DNA from: a bacterium | GTDB taxonomy: Bacteria; Verrucomicrobiota; Verrucomicrobiia; Limisphaerales; UBA11358 | Assembly (NCBI GenBank): GCA_021813325.1 | Contig: JAKALA010000029.1 | Span: 1 to 45,535, forward strand | Direction of reading: 5' to 3' | DNA length: 45,535 nucleotides | Shown: one piece after another, positions 16,584-24,503 of the stretch | How positions within the stretch are numbered: the stretch's first letter is position 1 | How the letters are laid out: the number at the start of each line of letters is the position of its first letter | Position numbers and translations under genes: made by a program | Notes under the pieces: model-generated | What the model saw: the letters and a program-made list of their open reading frames with translations, nothing else | Told to the model about the DNA's origin: nothing | Database searches by the model: none

Positions 16584-17689
16584 GGCTGCCTTGTTTCGGA
16601 CTGTTTCGCCTCCACGACTTTCGTGCCGTCGGCCAAGGTCATCAGCCGCGACGGTCGCGCCACAATCACCGATTCGCCTGCTCGCACGCTGCCTTTGATC
16701 GCAGCCTCGTCCAACGACCGGTCGAGCACTTCAACTTGGACCGGCTTCACCACGCCATTGTCCACGGCAAAAACCCACGCCCCGTTGTCGCCCTCCAACA
16801 GCGCATCGGCGGGAACCACGATGCCCTCGGCGGAACTCAATTGCACATCCACGCCCACCGTCGCGCCGGAAACGAATCCGGGCGGCGGATTGGTGACATC
16901 GCACTCGAAACTGGCCAGATGGCTGTCGCCCATCGCGGGAAAAACGCGTGACACAGTGGCATCAACGGACGCGCGGTCGGTTCGCAGGCTCACCGGCTGG
17001 CCAATGTGCAACCTGGCAAAATCTTCGGGCGGGAGTGAAGCGCGGATTCGCACATTTTGCTGGGAAACCAATTGCATCAATGGTTTGCCCGGCACGGCCA
17101 AGTCGCCGGGATCGGCCATCCGCCGCGCCACCACGCCATTGGCCGGCGCGACGAGTTGGCAGTAACCCAGCCGAGTGCGGGCCAGATTGAGGCGTTGTTT
17201 GGCAGATTCAAATTGAGCGGATGCGGCGGCTTCGGCGGCTTGCGAATGATCCCACTGTTCCTGCGCGATGGCCTTCACCTCGAAGAGCCGCTTGTCGCGT
17301 GCGGTGGTGTCACGTTGCGCCTGATACGCAGCCTCGGCTGCCGTCAATGTGGCTTCGGCTTCCGTAACGGCGTCCTGAAATTCGCGTTCATCCAGCCGCG
17401 CGAGCAATTGCCCGGTTAGCACGACCGCGCCTTCGCGGACGTTGACCTCCATCACGCGGGCCATGACCTGCGGGGCCAAATCTATTTCCTCCGCACCGAC
17501 GACTGTGCCCAGCACATGGCTGGTGCGGACAACTCGTCCCTCATTGGCGCGTGCGGTTTGAACCGCCACCGGCACTTCCTTGACCAGCGGCGCGTCCTCT
17601 TTTTGGCGCACCCGTTTGGCGCGCACGATGACCAGCACCGCCGCGATGGCTATGATGACGACGATTCCAATGATTCTTGTCTTCTTCAT
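16580..17689 (-). CDS. Efflux periplasmic adaptor (membrane fusion protein)
   Basis: The 369-residue protein has an N-terminal membrane anchor (about residues 5-22), a biotinyl-lipoyl-like segment ('VMARVMEVNVREGAVVLTGQ'), an alpha-helical hairpin (about 110-175) with Ala/Gln-rich coiled coil, a second lipoyl half ('LVAPANGVVARRMADPGD') and a beta-barrel end. This is the HlyD/AcrA adaptor layout. It connects the RND pump downstream to the TolC-type channel upstream. It overlaps the tolC-type stop by 4 nt and the pump start by 4 nt. Confidence 0.93.
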   Translation of the reverse strand: MKKTRIIGIVVIIAIAAVLVIVRAKRVRQKEDAPLVKEVPVAVQTARANEGRVVRTSHVLGTVVGAEEIDLAPQVMARVMEVNVREGAVVLTGQLLARLDEREFQDAVTEAEATLTAAEAAYQAQRDTTARDKRLFEVKAIAQEQWDHSQAAEAAASAQFESAKQRLNLARTRLGYCQLVAPANGVVARRMADPGDLAVPGKPLMQLVSQQNVRIRASLPPEDFARLHIGQPVSLRTDRASVDATVSRVFPAMGDSHLASFECDVTNPPPGFVSGATVGVDVQLSSAEGIVVPADALLEGDNGAWVFAVDNGVVKPVQVEVLDRSLDEAAIKGSVRAGESVIVARPSRLMTLADGTKVVEAKQSETRQP

Positions 17690-19038
17690 GGGAGAATTTC
17701 CTTTTCAGCGATGGTATTGATGCTGGCGGCGGAGATGACGAGATCGGCCCGGGCGGAAGCCAGCGCCGCACGAGCGCCTTCCGCGCGGGAACGGGCGCGC
17801 AACAAATCCTCAATCGTGCCGGCACCGGTGTCGTAGCGCACCTGCTCAATGCGTGCCGCTTCGGTGCCGGCAGCCACGCGCGCTCCGGCAGCGTCCACGT
17901 TGGTTTGCGCGGCGGTAAATTTGGCCAGCGCGTCCTGTAACGCGGCCTGCGTTTGAAATTGAGTCTGGCGCAATAATTCCTCGGCGGTGGCTTGCCGGGC
18001 GCGGGCAGCCTTCAGCTTGGAAGACCGGGAACCCCATTCAAACAACGGCAAGCTCACCGACACGGTCGCGCCCCAGGTTTCCTCATTGCGGTCAATGGTT
18101 GTGCCGGTGTTTTCAAGATAGTTTGCGCCTGCATAGACTTTCGGGAGGAACTCGCTGCGCGCCACCTTGACGCCGCGCGCCGCCTGTTCGGCGGACAGAC
18201 TCGCGGCGCGAATGACTGAGTTGTTGTCCACAACGCCAGGCAGTGTGCTGGACGCATTATCCATCGTGGCAGGCGTTGCCGCTTGCGCGTCCACCATCAC
18301 GTCCCCAGCCGGGTCGCGGCCCAGCACGGACAGCAGCAGGGTGACTACCCGGCGACGATCAGCACCGACACCAGCGCGGTCAGACTTCGCAGCTTCAAGG
18401 TCTTCCACAACTTTCAGCCGGTCCACGTCTGGGCGTTTGCCAAGTGAGACCATTTCGTCCAGGTTCGTTTTGGTTTGCGTCAGCGCGGCAATCTGTTCGT
18501 CGAGCGCCGCCTCCGCCTGATCCAGCGCCTGCGCGGTCGAATAGAGCGAGATGACGTTGAAACGCACCTGCCAGCGCGTGCCTTCCTGCAGTTCCGCTGT
18601 TTTGCGGGATTCGAGTCTGGCGATTTGAATCTGGTTGTTCAGTCTGCCGCCGAGGTAAAGCGGAATCTCATAGCTCACTCCGTAATGCGCCTGGCTGCGG
18701 TCCCAGGGCGCACCGGCAAAACCGTTGGCCAGCAGTTCGCTCGACATGGGCCGGATAAGCTGGTCGTCATTGAGGTAGGAATAGGAGCCGACGGCATTCA
18801 GCCCACCCCAGCGGCTGCGGGCGGCAGCGCTGGCGTCGCCCTCGGCGGCGTTAACCTGATGGCCCGCCGCTCGCAAACCCGGATTCGACTTGAGCGCCTC
18901 GTTAATCGCCTGCGCCAAAGTCAGGCGGAGGGGCGGCGCGTCATTCGTCGCCGCGCCACCCGCCGCAAGGCTGGAGGTCAGCGACACCGCCGCCAAGATG
19001 GCCAGCGCCTTCCACTTGATTTTCCAATTCATTTTCAT
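17686..19038 (-). CDS. TolC-type outer-membrane efflux protein
   Basis: The 450-residue protein has a signal peptide (about residues 1-26, 'LAILAAVSLTSSLAAGG'). Two outer-membrane efflux repeats follow, rich in Ala/Gln heptads ('LTLAQAINEALKSNPGLRAA' and 'ARSRAEGARAALASARADL'). TolC-type proteins form the trimeric exit duct for tripartite pumps, which fits the adaptor and pump genes directly downstream. Its start codon at 19036-19038 lies inside an ATTTAGC/GCTAAAT inverted repeat. A repressor bound there could block its expression, and the only regulator nearby is ArsR2. Confidence 0.93.
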   Translation of the reverse strand: MKMNWKIKWKALAILAAVSLTSSLAAGGAATNDAPPLRLTLAQAINEALKSNPGLRAAGHQVNAAEGDASAAARSRWGGLNAVGSYSYLNDDQLIRPMSSELLANGFAGAPWDRSQAHYGVSYEIPLYLGGRLNNQIQIARLESRKTAELQEGTRWQVRFNVISLYSTAQALDQAEAALDEQIAALTQTKTNLDEMVSLGKRPDVDRLKVVEDLEAAKSDRAGVGADRRRVVTLLLSVLGRDPAGDVMVDAQAATPATMDNASSTLPGVVDNNSVIRAASLSAEQAARGVKVARSEFLPKVYAGANYLENTGTTIDRNEETWGATVSVSLPLFEWGSRSSKLKAARARQATAEELLRQTQFQTQAALQDALAKFTAAQTNVDAAGARVAAGTEAARIEQVRYDTGAGTIEDLLRARSRAEGARAALASARADLVISAASINTIAEKEILP

Positions 19039-19056
19039 TTAGCAAACCCGCTAAAT
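19037..19056 (-). promoter_or_regulatory. Operator candidate over the tolC start codon
   Basis: ATTTAGC-N6-GCTAAAT is a perfect 7-bp inverted repeat. Its first half overlaps the tolC start codon. The same half-site appears in the palindrome upstream of arsR2 (19391-19404), so both sites are likely bound by the ArsR2 protein. Spacing differs between the two. Confidence 0.6.
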
Positions 19057-19073
19057 AAGCGGGTAAAAAAACT

Positions 19074-19382
19074 CTACGGGCACTTCCCGTTGCTCTGCAC
19101 CGCCTCCACACACTTAAAAAAATTCAGCACGCACGGCACACGCACCCGATAGAACACCTGCGCGCCGCGTTTTTCGTCTTCCAGAATGCCGACATTCTTG
19201 AGCTGGCTCAGATGGCGTGACACCGTCGGCATTTCGACGCCAATCATGTCGGTGAGTTCACACACGCATCGTTCGCCGCGCGACAACTCGTCCACGATGA
19301 ACAGGCGAGTGGGATGCGCCAGCGCCTTGATGATGCGGGCCTTCGCTTTGTATTCGGCTTGGCTGGTAGCAGTCATATTCAC
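19074..19382 (-). CDS. arsR: ArsR-family metalloregulator (second)
   Basis: The 102-residue winged-helix protein has Cys39-Val-Cys41 ('ERCVCELTDMIG') in the alpha-3 metal site and three more cysteines near the C-terminus (Cys84, Cys91 and Cys101, 'VPCVLNFFKCVE'). ArsR proteins with additional C-terminal cysteines bind metalloids in a different geometry from the CxC type alone. Its own palindrome lies 9 bp upstream of the start and a second site overlaps the tolC start, so it probably represses its own gene and the efflux operon. It is the first gene of the distal block, 35 bp upstream of tolC. Confidence 0.9.
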   Translation of the reverse strand: MNMTATSQAEYKAKARIIKALAHPTRLFIVDELSRGERCVCELTDMIGVEMPTVSRHLSQLKNVGILEDEKRGAQVFYRVRVPCVLNFFKCVEAVQSNGKCP

Positions 19383-19390
19383 TGCTTAGA

Positions 19391-19404
19391 CATTTAGCTA
19401 AATG
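19391..19404 (-). promoter_or_regulatory. Palindromic operator upstream of arsR2
   Basis: CATTTAG-CTAAATG is a perfect 14-bp palindrome 9 bp upstream of the arsR2 start. It shares the ATTTAGC half-site with the site at 19037-19056. It is very likely an autoregulation site of ArsR2. Confidence 0.65.
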
Positions 19405-19499
19405 GCGAAGTGCTGCTTCACCGATTTTGGCTTTTGTTAGACAGAAATTGTCATCCTTGTCCGCTGGTGCTGCTGGCCAAGCCCAACAGAGCGGTAAAA

Positions 19500-19512
19500 T
19501 ATCAGCGGCGAT
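19500..19512. repeat. 13-bp sequence shared with 27080-27092
   Basis: TATCAGCGGCGAT occurs here and at 27080-27092 in the same orientation. The two copies bracket the mobilization module. A shared 13-mer in 45 kb is not rare by chance, so only its placement is suggestive. Confidence 0.35.
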
Positions 19513-19527
19513 CTACCAAGCGGAAAT

Positions 19528-19884
19528 TTAATTCAGAGCGGTTTGTGAACGGTGGTCAACGGATTTGCTTTCCGTAATTACAATTTCCCGAATCCTGGGC
19601 TGATTTTCGGCAATCAGCGCATGATATTTTTCCGCCAATTTCATTAAACCCGAGAGTTCCAGACGGCAGATGGCCGTTTCAATCCGGCGTAAAACATGGC
19701 CGGAAACCAAAATTTCGTGCGTGGCAAATACCAGGCGCAGTTTTTGTTCCTTGCCGTCGCTGTCCAATTCGGCAAACACGAATTGATCCAGCGGCAGCAC
19801 GAGCAAACGTGTCGCCGTCATTTCGACGCGCAAGCAGCGCGCTTGTGTATCAGTGGTGTAACATTCGGGCGTTTTGGTGTTCAT
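19528..19884 (-). CDS. Hypothetical protein downstream of the relaxase
   Basis: The 118-residue frame starts with Met at 19884 and overlaps the relaxase end by 35 nt, so it is likely translated from the same mRNA. It is predicted to be mixed alpha/beta, with 'LRLVFATHEILVSGHVLRRI' and a C-terminal tail. No family is recognised. Its place just after a MobF relaxase suggests a plasmid or island accessory function, but nothing in the sequence says which. Confidence 0.6.
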   Translation of the reverse strand: MNTKTPECYTTDTQARCLRVEMTATRLLVLPLDQFVFAELDSDGKEQKLRLVFATHEILVSGHVLRRIETAICRLELSGLMKLAEKYHALIAENQPRIREIVITESKSVDHRSQTALN

Positions 19885-22657
19885 GTTTTTGTCCTGATTG
19901 GGAATGACTGCGTGATTGTTTCAACCGGCAAAACGTATCGGCGGCGCGCTGGCCGAACCGCAGGAGGCAGCCATGTAGCCGGTCCCAAAGCGGATTGTGA
20001 TTGGGCAGGCGTCGGCCACCGGCAAATTCCAATGCCAGCGGCCTGTGGCCGGATCGCGCCAGATTCTCGCGCAATTGCCCCTTGTCCGGCGTGAAAATGC
20101 GGACGCCACGCCGCCCGCGCGAAATCGTGACATACCATTGTTGCGCGTTCGTCGCGGCCTTGATGGTGGAATCAGAAAATAGAACGTAATCCACTGTCTT
20201 GCCTTGTGACCCGTAGGAAGTGACGGCGTAGCCGGGGAGAAATTCCCGGAAACTTTTGTCCAAAATGCGGCCGTCAGTCAGTTCAATTTTCCCATCGGGG
20301 AGCGCCGACTTTACCGTGACCAATTCGCCATTCGTAACGCGAGCGCCGGAGGTGAGTTTGCGATTGGCCTTGAGATGCAATTTGTCGCCTTGTGCGACCG
20401 CAATTTCGCGCGGCTGACAAACAGTGATTTTATCCAGCACCTTGTTTGACACGGTGGCGCATTTGCCGTCAATCTCAACCAGCACACCAGCTTTGACGAT
20501 GCCTGCCAACTTTCCGCGCATCCCCGGCTCGATTTGCCGCACTTTTTGATTGAACACAATCACCGAATCTGGCGGATAAAATCTCCGATCCCGTTTCTGC
20601 GCATTCGTTAAATCCAATTTGTTCAATGCTTCAATCGTGACATCGTTGGTGCCAAGCAGCCCTTTTCCTTTCAGCGCGTCACGCACCTTTGAATTCACCC
20701 GATGCACTTCCGCCCAGGTCTGCGATACCACTACGGCAGAAGCCTTTTCTTCCATCAGGCGGACATATTCATCCGCCAGTTTGTCAGCTTGCTCACCCAA
20801 ACCGCAGGCGACCACCGCGCCCAACTTGTCCAGCCGTTCAAACGATTCGGCAAGCTTTCCTGCCGCTGCCACTTCCACCGCCTTGCGATATTGTTTGATT
20901 TTGGAACTTTCTCTTTTGCTCCGGCCCAGCGCCGGGTCTTGTCGGCGAATGGTGTGCAGTTCAACCGGCTTGACGCCCGAATAGCGTTCAACGGCTAGCA
21001 GCGCATCCGACGCCTCGACTGCTCCATGCTGGCGCGTGTCGCCCGATAAAATAACCCGAGCATTTCGTTCTCGCGCCAGTCGGAGCAATTCAGACATCTG
21101 GCGACCCCCAATCTGCCCAGCCTCATCTACGACGATTACCGCACCCTCGACTAACTCACGCTTGAGCAGAAAATTTGTTACCGTCGTTGGTGAGGGAAAA
21201 TCCGGTTCCATTGCCACGACCTGCTGGCGTTGCGGCGCGAGGACGACCACACGCCTGCCCGCTTGTTGAACTTGTCTGACCAGCTCGCCCAGGACAAAGC
21301 TTTTGCCCGTGCCGGCACCTCCACGGAACAATGAAACCGTATTCGTGGAGCGCAACAGCGCATCCAAAGCCAGACGTTGCTCGTCATCCAATTTTGGATC
21401 TGCCGCATAGGAATGCTCCACCAGTGGCCGGCAATTTCCCGCACCGTCCTGGACGGTTTGAACAATCTCCATTTCTCGTGACAACACTTCCCGCAAAGTC
21501 ACTTCGGCGGGACGTTCTGAATTTCGAAGGTAAGGACGCTGGCGCGTGAACTCCTTGAGTTCAGCGACAGTGAAATTTTCGCCACGTCCATGTTCCAACG
21601 CCTGTTGCCATAACTGACATTCCAGCGCGACCGAATTGCGGTCGAACAAATGATCTTCCGACCACTGGACCGCCTCGCCTACGTTCATCCGGTCGCCGGA
21701 TGTTTTTTGCGAGCGTCCTGAAGGCTGGCGTAAAGCAGTGATTTCATCCTCACTCAACTGTGAATTCCACAACGTCCGCAATTCCGCCTGGCTTAAATCC
21801 TTGTGCTTTTTAGCACGGGTCTCAACCGCCAATTGGGCGCGCAACGCTTTGAAGTTTGCACTTTTCAATTCCGGCTTGCTGGCCAGCAGTTTCACCAACG
21901 CCTTGTCAATTTCCGCATCCCGTTTGGAAAAGCGTTCACAAACCGCTTCCGAAATGCCCTCGATTTGGAAATCACCGCGCGGCAGGTTGCGAATTTCATA
22001 GCCGAACCCGCGCAGCTTGCGGGCGAGTTCATGGTAATAGACGTTCTCGGCAAATTTCCGCGCCCGCAATAGCTCATAGTTTTGCAACGCCTTCCACCGA
22101 TTTTCGACGGCATCAAAAGTAGCGTTGAAAACAATGCAGTGAGTGTGCAAATGCGGGTCTAAAGCGCGCGAGGTGTCATGCGTGAACATGGCAGTCGTAA
22201 AATTGCCGGTGGAGCGGTCATTGTTCGCTTTGCCGATCCTAACGCGCGTCGTGGCAAACGCCTCAAATTCCTTGAACGCGGATCGGACGGCATCGGCATG
22301 AGCTTTTAGAATTCGCTCATCAACGCCGACCAGGGCCGCGACCGAAACTGATTTGGGTGGCGAGAACGTGAAGTCATAAAAAATCCGGCGATTGGCGGTA
22401 TTGGCACTGGCTTCATCCATCCGGGTGGAATTCAGCCGTTGCGTCAATGTTTCGCCGGATGCCGGATGCCGGTTTTCGCAGAGACGCAAAAATGCTTCCG
22501 TCCCGACTTTGCCGGCCAAACCAAGCCGTTCTGCACCCAGGCCAAACCACTGGCCGGCCACCCGCTGCCCTTCATCATAGTATTCACCCACGCAAAGATG
22601 CTCCTCAAAGTATTCCTTTGCGTTCTGCAAATTGTATTGCGTCTTGGCCGTAACCAC
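19850..22657 (-). CDS. mobF: MobF (TrwC-like) conjugative relaxase with helicase domain
   Basis: The 935-residue protein has the relaxase domain in its first 300 residues: tyrosines in 'AKEYFEE' (Tyr16) and 'GEYYDEG' (Tyr26, Tyr27), and the three-His metal motif 'DPHLHTHCIVFNATFD' (His169, His171, His173). A superfamily 1 helicase follows, with P-loop 'GGAGTGKS' at about residue 445 and DEAGQ-type Walker B. This is the TrwC/TraI type that nicks oriT, attaches to the 5' end and unwinds the strand for transfer. It uses a GTG start at 22657. Two inverted repeats lie immediately upstream, as expected for an origin of transfer. Confidence 0.93.
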   Translation of the reverse strand: MVTAKTQYNLQNAKEYFEEHLCVGEYYDEGQRVAGQWFGLGAERLGLAGKVGTEAFLRLCENRHPASGETLTQRLNSTRMDEASANTANRRIFYDFTFSPPKSVSVAALVGVDERILKAHADAVRSAFKEFEAFATTRVRIGKANNDRSTGNFTTAMFTHDTSRALDPHLHTHCIVFNATFDAVENRWKALQNYELLRARKFAENVYYHELARKLRGFGYEIRNLPRGDFQIEGISEAVCERFSKRDAEIDKALVKLLASKPELKSANFKALRAQLAVETRAKKHKDLSQAELRTLWNSQLSEDEITALRQPSGRSQKTSGDRMNVGEAVQWSEDHLFDRNSVALECQLWQQALEHGRGENFTVAELKEFTRQRPYLRNSERPAEVTLREVLSREMEIVQTVQDGAGNCRPLVEHSYAADPKLDDEQRLALDALLRSTNTVSLFRGGAGTGKSFVLGELVRQVQQAGRRVVVLAPQRQQVVAMEPDFPSPTTVTNFLLKRELVEGAVIVVDEAGQIGGRQMSELLRLARERNARVILSGDTRQHGAVEASDALLAVERYSGVKPVELHTIRRQDPALGRSKRESSKIKQYRKAVEVAAAGKLAESFERLDKLGAVVACGLGEQADKLADEYVRLMEEKASAVVVSQTWAEVHRVNSKVRDALKGKGLLGTNDVTIEALNKLDLTNAQKRDRRFYPPDSVIVFNQKVRQIEPGMRGKLAGIVKAGVLVEIDGKCATVSNKVLDKITVCQPREIAVAQGDKLHLKANRKLTSGARVTNGELVTVKSALPDGKIELTDGRILDKSFREFLPGYAVTSYGSQGKTVDYVLFSDSTIKAATNAQQWYVTISRGRRGVRIFTPDKGQLRENLARSGHRPLALEFAGGRRLPNHNPLWDRLHGCLLRFGQRAADTFCRLKQSRSHSQSGQKHEHQNARMLHH

Positions 22658-22784
22658 GGAGAACAGCCTGCCAAAAACCCGGATTCACTTTGTTTCATTT
22701 TGAAACAAAGTGGCCGCCAAAAATTGATTGAATGACAGGCGTGAAAATTAACCAGTCCACGCCTCCCGTGCTGTAACGGAGAAC
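22658..22784. promoter_or_regulatory. Candidate origin of transfer (oriT) with two inverted repeats
   Basis: Between the relaxase and the plus-strand genes lie two inverted repeats. The first is a perfect 11-bp stem CACTTTGTTTC (22686-22696)/GAAACAAAGTG (22702-22712) with a 5-nt ATTTT loop. The second is AGGCGTG (22737-22743)/CACGCCT (22758-22764) with a 14-nt spacer. MobF relaxases bind a hairpin next to their nic site, so this is the best oriT candidate. I do not see a known nic consensus. The hairpins might also be transcript structures. Confidence 0.5.
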
Positions 22785-22805
22785 GTGGCGCAACGACGCA
22801 AATAT

Positions 22806-23060
22806 ATGATGACACCTACCACTGCTGAATTACGCACCACCATCGAAGTGTTGAAGATGCTCGACCAACGCATCCACGACCACACCGCCCATTCCATAAA
22901 CCAACTGCCGGACACCGAATTGGGCAACACGTATGCCGCGCATATCAAAGACCAATCCATCGAACAAACCAGCCACATCCAAAAGGTCGCCACGCAGTTG
23001 CAAAACTGGCGGGATGAACTGTTGCAACAGCGAAAACTGCAAGTGCCCCAATCAGTATGA
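22806..23060 (+). CDS. Small helical protein next to the relaxase, unknown
   Basis: The 84-residue protein (from Met at 22806; a GTG at 22785 would add seven residues) is mostly helical: 'LRTTIEVLKMLDQRIHDHTA' followed by a Gln/His-rich stretch and 'KVATQLQNWRDELLQQRK'. This is consistent with a short coiled coil. It lies opposite the relaxase across the putative oriT, the place where R388-type plasmids encode small accessory DNA-binding proteins. No DNA-binding motif is obvious, so the role is inferred only from location. Confidence 0.45.
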   Translation: MMTPTTAELRTTIEVLKMLDQRIHDHTAHSINQLPDTELGNTYAAHIKDQSIEQTSHIQKVATQLQNWRDELLQQRKLQVPQSV

Positions 23061-23091
23061 GAATGAACTTTTTAACAGAACAAGCCTTACC

Positions 23092-23111
23092 CCTTGCCAG
23101 GGCAAGGTTTT
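23092..23111 (+). terminator. Short stem-loop with T-run, possible terminator
   Basis: CCTTGCC-AG-GGCAAGG (23092-23107) forms a perfect 7-bp inverted repeat followed by TTTT (23108-23111). It begins 32 bp after the stop of the small helical protein and ends just before the GTTGC array. It is a plausible intrinsic terminator or a border hairpin; the T-run is short. Confidence 0.45.
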
Positions 23112-23114
23112 CGC

Positions 23115-23313
23115 GTTGCGCAAGTGTTGCGACCAATGTTGCCGGCGGCAAACGCATTCGCGTTGTGTGCAATGTTGCCTGGGATGTTGCGGCCAATGCT
23201 GCCGCGAAAAAGCGCCGCCGCGTTGCGTTCGGCGGTGCATTAAATGTTGTCCAAGCGAAGCGCATCCGCGCATTCAATGTTGCGCCCAGCGTTGCGTCGC
23301 TGTTGCCCAGGCT
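23115..23313. repeat. Array of 12-bp phased GTTGC repeats
   Basis: From 23126 to 23269 the DNA divides into twelve consecutive 12-bp units. Nine begin with GTTGC or a near variant (for example at 23126, 23138, 23174, 23186, 23222), and three are variants of AARCGCMKYCGC at 23150, 23210 and 23258. Flanking copies lie at 23115, 23279, 23291 and 23302. Similar near-in-phase GTTGC words continue into the HTH-like gene (23338, 23410, 23422). It lies directly before the HTH-like and ParA-like genes and looks like an iteron or partition site. Confidence 0.75.
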
Positions 23314-23349
23314 ATGCGCCAGTTTGATGATTCCACTGTTGCCTTGATT

Positions 23350-23805
23350 ATGAACAAGTTTGTTATTTCGCCGGATGCTCTAAATCGTTTCCGCAACGCT
23401 GCATCGGAAGTTGCGCGCGGCGTTGCGTCGCCTGTTTCGCGCTGGTTGCCGCTCAAGGACGACATCTCGGCACTCCGCCAACGCGGCCTTTCCTACCGGG
23501 CCATTAGTGACCTCCTGTCACAAAACGGCATCAAGGCATCGCCATCGGGGCTGATGCGTTTTTGTCGGCGAATCCTAAAGGAGAAACGCTCACACAAGTC
23601 ATCGGCGAGGCGGCAGACGCCGCGTCGTGCCAATGCTTCCGCTTCGCCGAAAAACGCGCCGGTAGCACCAGTCAAAGCCACTCTGCCGCTCGCGTCGGCC
23701 ATGAATACAAAGCCCGCGCCCGCGCGGGCGGAAACTTCCGCCTTCACATCGCGCGGGCCTCGCATCGCCAAAGTTGAGCAACTGCCACCTGGAGAAACAA
23801 TATGA
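23350..23805 (+). CDS. Putative HTH DNA-binding protein (StbA-like position)
   Basis: This 151-residue protein is read from Met at 23350; Met at 23314 is also possible. It has a helix-turn-helix-like stretch 'DISALRQRGLSYRAISDLLS' and 'GIKASPSGLMRFCRR' (about residues 37-75), followed by a long basic, Pro/Ala-rich tail. It overlaps the ParA-like gene by 4 nt. It sits behind a GTTGC repeat array in which its own N-terminal codons lie partly in phase. In R388 the StbA protein binds direct repeats in the same place, so this could be the array-binding protein. That parallel is inference. Confidence 0.55.
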   Translation: MNKFVISPDALNRFRNAASEVARGVASPVSRWLPLKDDISALRQRGLSYRAISDLLSQNGIKASPSGLMRFCRRILKEKRSHKSSARRQTPRRANASASPKNAPVAPVKATLPLASAMNTKPAPARAETSAFTSRGPRIAKVEQLPPGETI

Positions 23806-24503
23806 CCAAACGCCTTGATTTAATCTTTAACGGCAAGGGCGGTGTCGGCAAAAGTTTCTTTGCCGTCAACTTCGTCCAATACCTCAAAGACAAAAACATC
23901 CCGTTTGCCGCCTGCGACTGCGACAACGAAAATTCCACGTTGAAACGCTTTCATGGCGACGACGTGCAGTTTTTGGATCTGTCCCATCCGCGCGGACTGG
24001 ACGCCATGATTCGGGCGCTGGACAAAACCGATCTCGTCGTCGTGGACTGCCGCGCCGCGTCCACCGAAGTGTTCTTCAATTATTTCGACGAGATTGATTT
24101 GCCGTTGACACTCAAAAACCTGTCCACCGCGATGACGTTCATCATGCCCATCAACCAGGAGGCTGACAGCATTGATCAGCTTAACCGCATCACCGACAAA
24201 CTCCAAAACGTGTGTTCCTACGTCGTGCTGCGGAACACTGTTCACAGCGATAGTTTCCCTCTTTTTGAAAACACGGTCATCCGCAAGCGTTTGCTCAAGG
24301 AGCTTGGCGCAAAGGAAATCACCATGTCCAAATTGCAACCCTGGCTCGTGGAGGAATTGAGCCACAGCAATCTTACGATCACGCCCGCCGTGGCCGACGG
24401 CCATTTGCATTTGCTGGACCGCCAGCGGCTGCAAACGTGGCAGCGTAAATTTTACGCCCAAATCGAATCCGTCGCCGAATTGTTACTTCCGGCAAAGTCA
24501 TGA
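23802..24503 (+). CDS. ParA/MinD-like ATPase (StbB- or TraL-like)
   Basis: The 233-residue protein begins with 'LIFNGKGGVGKSFFAVNFVQ', a deviant Walker A (GKGGVGKS, residues 11-18, with Lys12 and Lys17). It then has 'DLVVVDCRAASTEVFF', where Walker A' would be. ParA-like proteins partition or position DNA, and the equivalent R388 protein (StbB) is needed for transfer and stability. The D-x-D/DCDN segment 'FAACDCDNEN' is normal for the family. Overlaps of 4 nt link it to the genes on each side. Partition or conjugation support is likely; the sequence alone does not separate the two. Confidence 0.85.
   Translation: MTKRLDLIFNGKGGVGKSFFAVNFVQYLKDKNIPFAACDCDNENSTLKRFHGDDVQFLDLSHPRGLDAMIRALDKTDLVVVDCRAASTEVFFNYFDEIDLPLTLKNLSTAMTFIMPINQEADSIDQLNRITDKLQNVCSYVVLRNTVHSDSFPLFENTVIRKRLLKELGAKEITMSKLQPWLVEELSHSNLTITPAVADGHLHLLDRQRLQTWQRKFYAQIESVAELLLPAKS

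Noticed and set aside
19044-19065. Hairpin ACCCGC-TAAATAA-GCGGGT as terminator before tolC
   Set aside because: On the plus strand it is followed by A's, not T's, and on the minus strand only a weak T stretch follows; the overlapping ATTTAGC symmetry is a better explanation.
23115-23313. CRISPR-like array
   Set aside because: Unit length is 12 bp with no spacer of constant length and no cas genes.
23057-23347. 96-residue frame with VAxN/KRxR tetrads over the array
   Set aside because: It may be an effect of the 12-bp DNA period rather than selection on protein. I kept it only as an alternative in the finding.
22933-23349. Cys-rich open frame (CCxx repeats) running into the HTH-like gene
   Set aside because: The Cys pattern is produced by reading the 12-bp GTTGC array in another frame; it shows no family resemblance and overlaps the gene at 22806. 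The true gene starts at 23350 or 23314.
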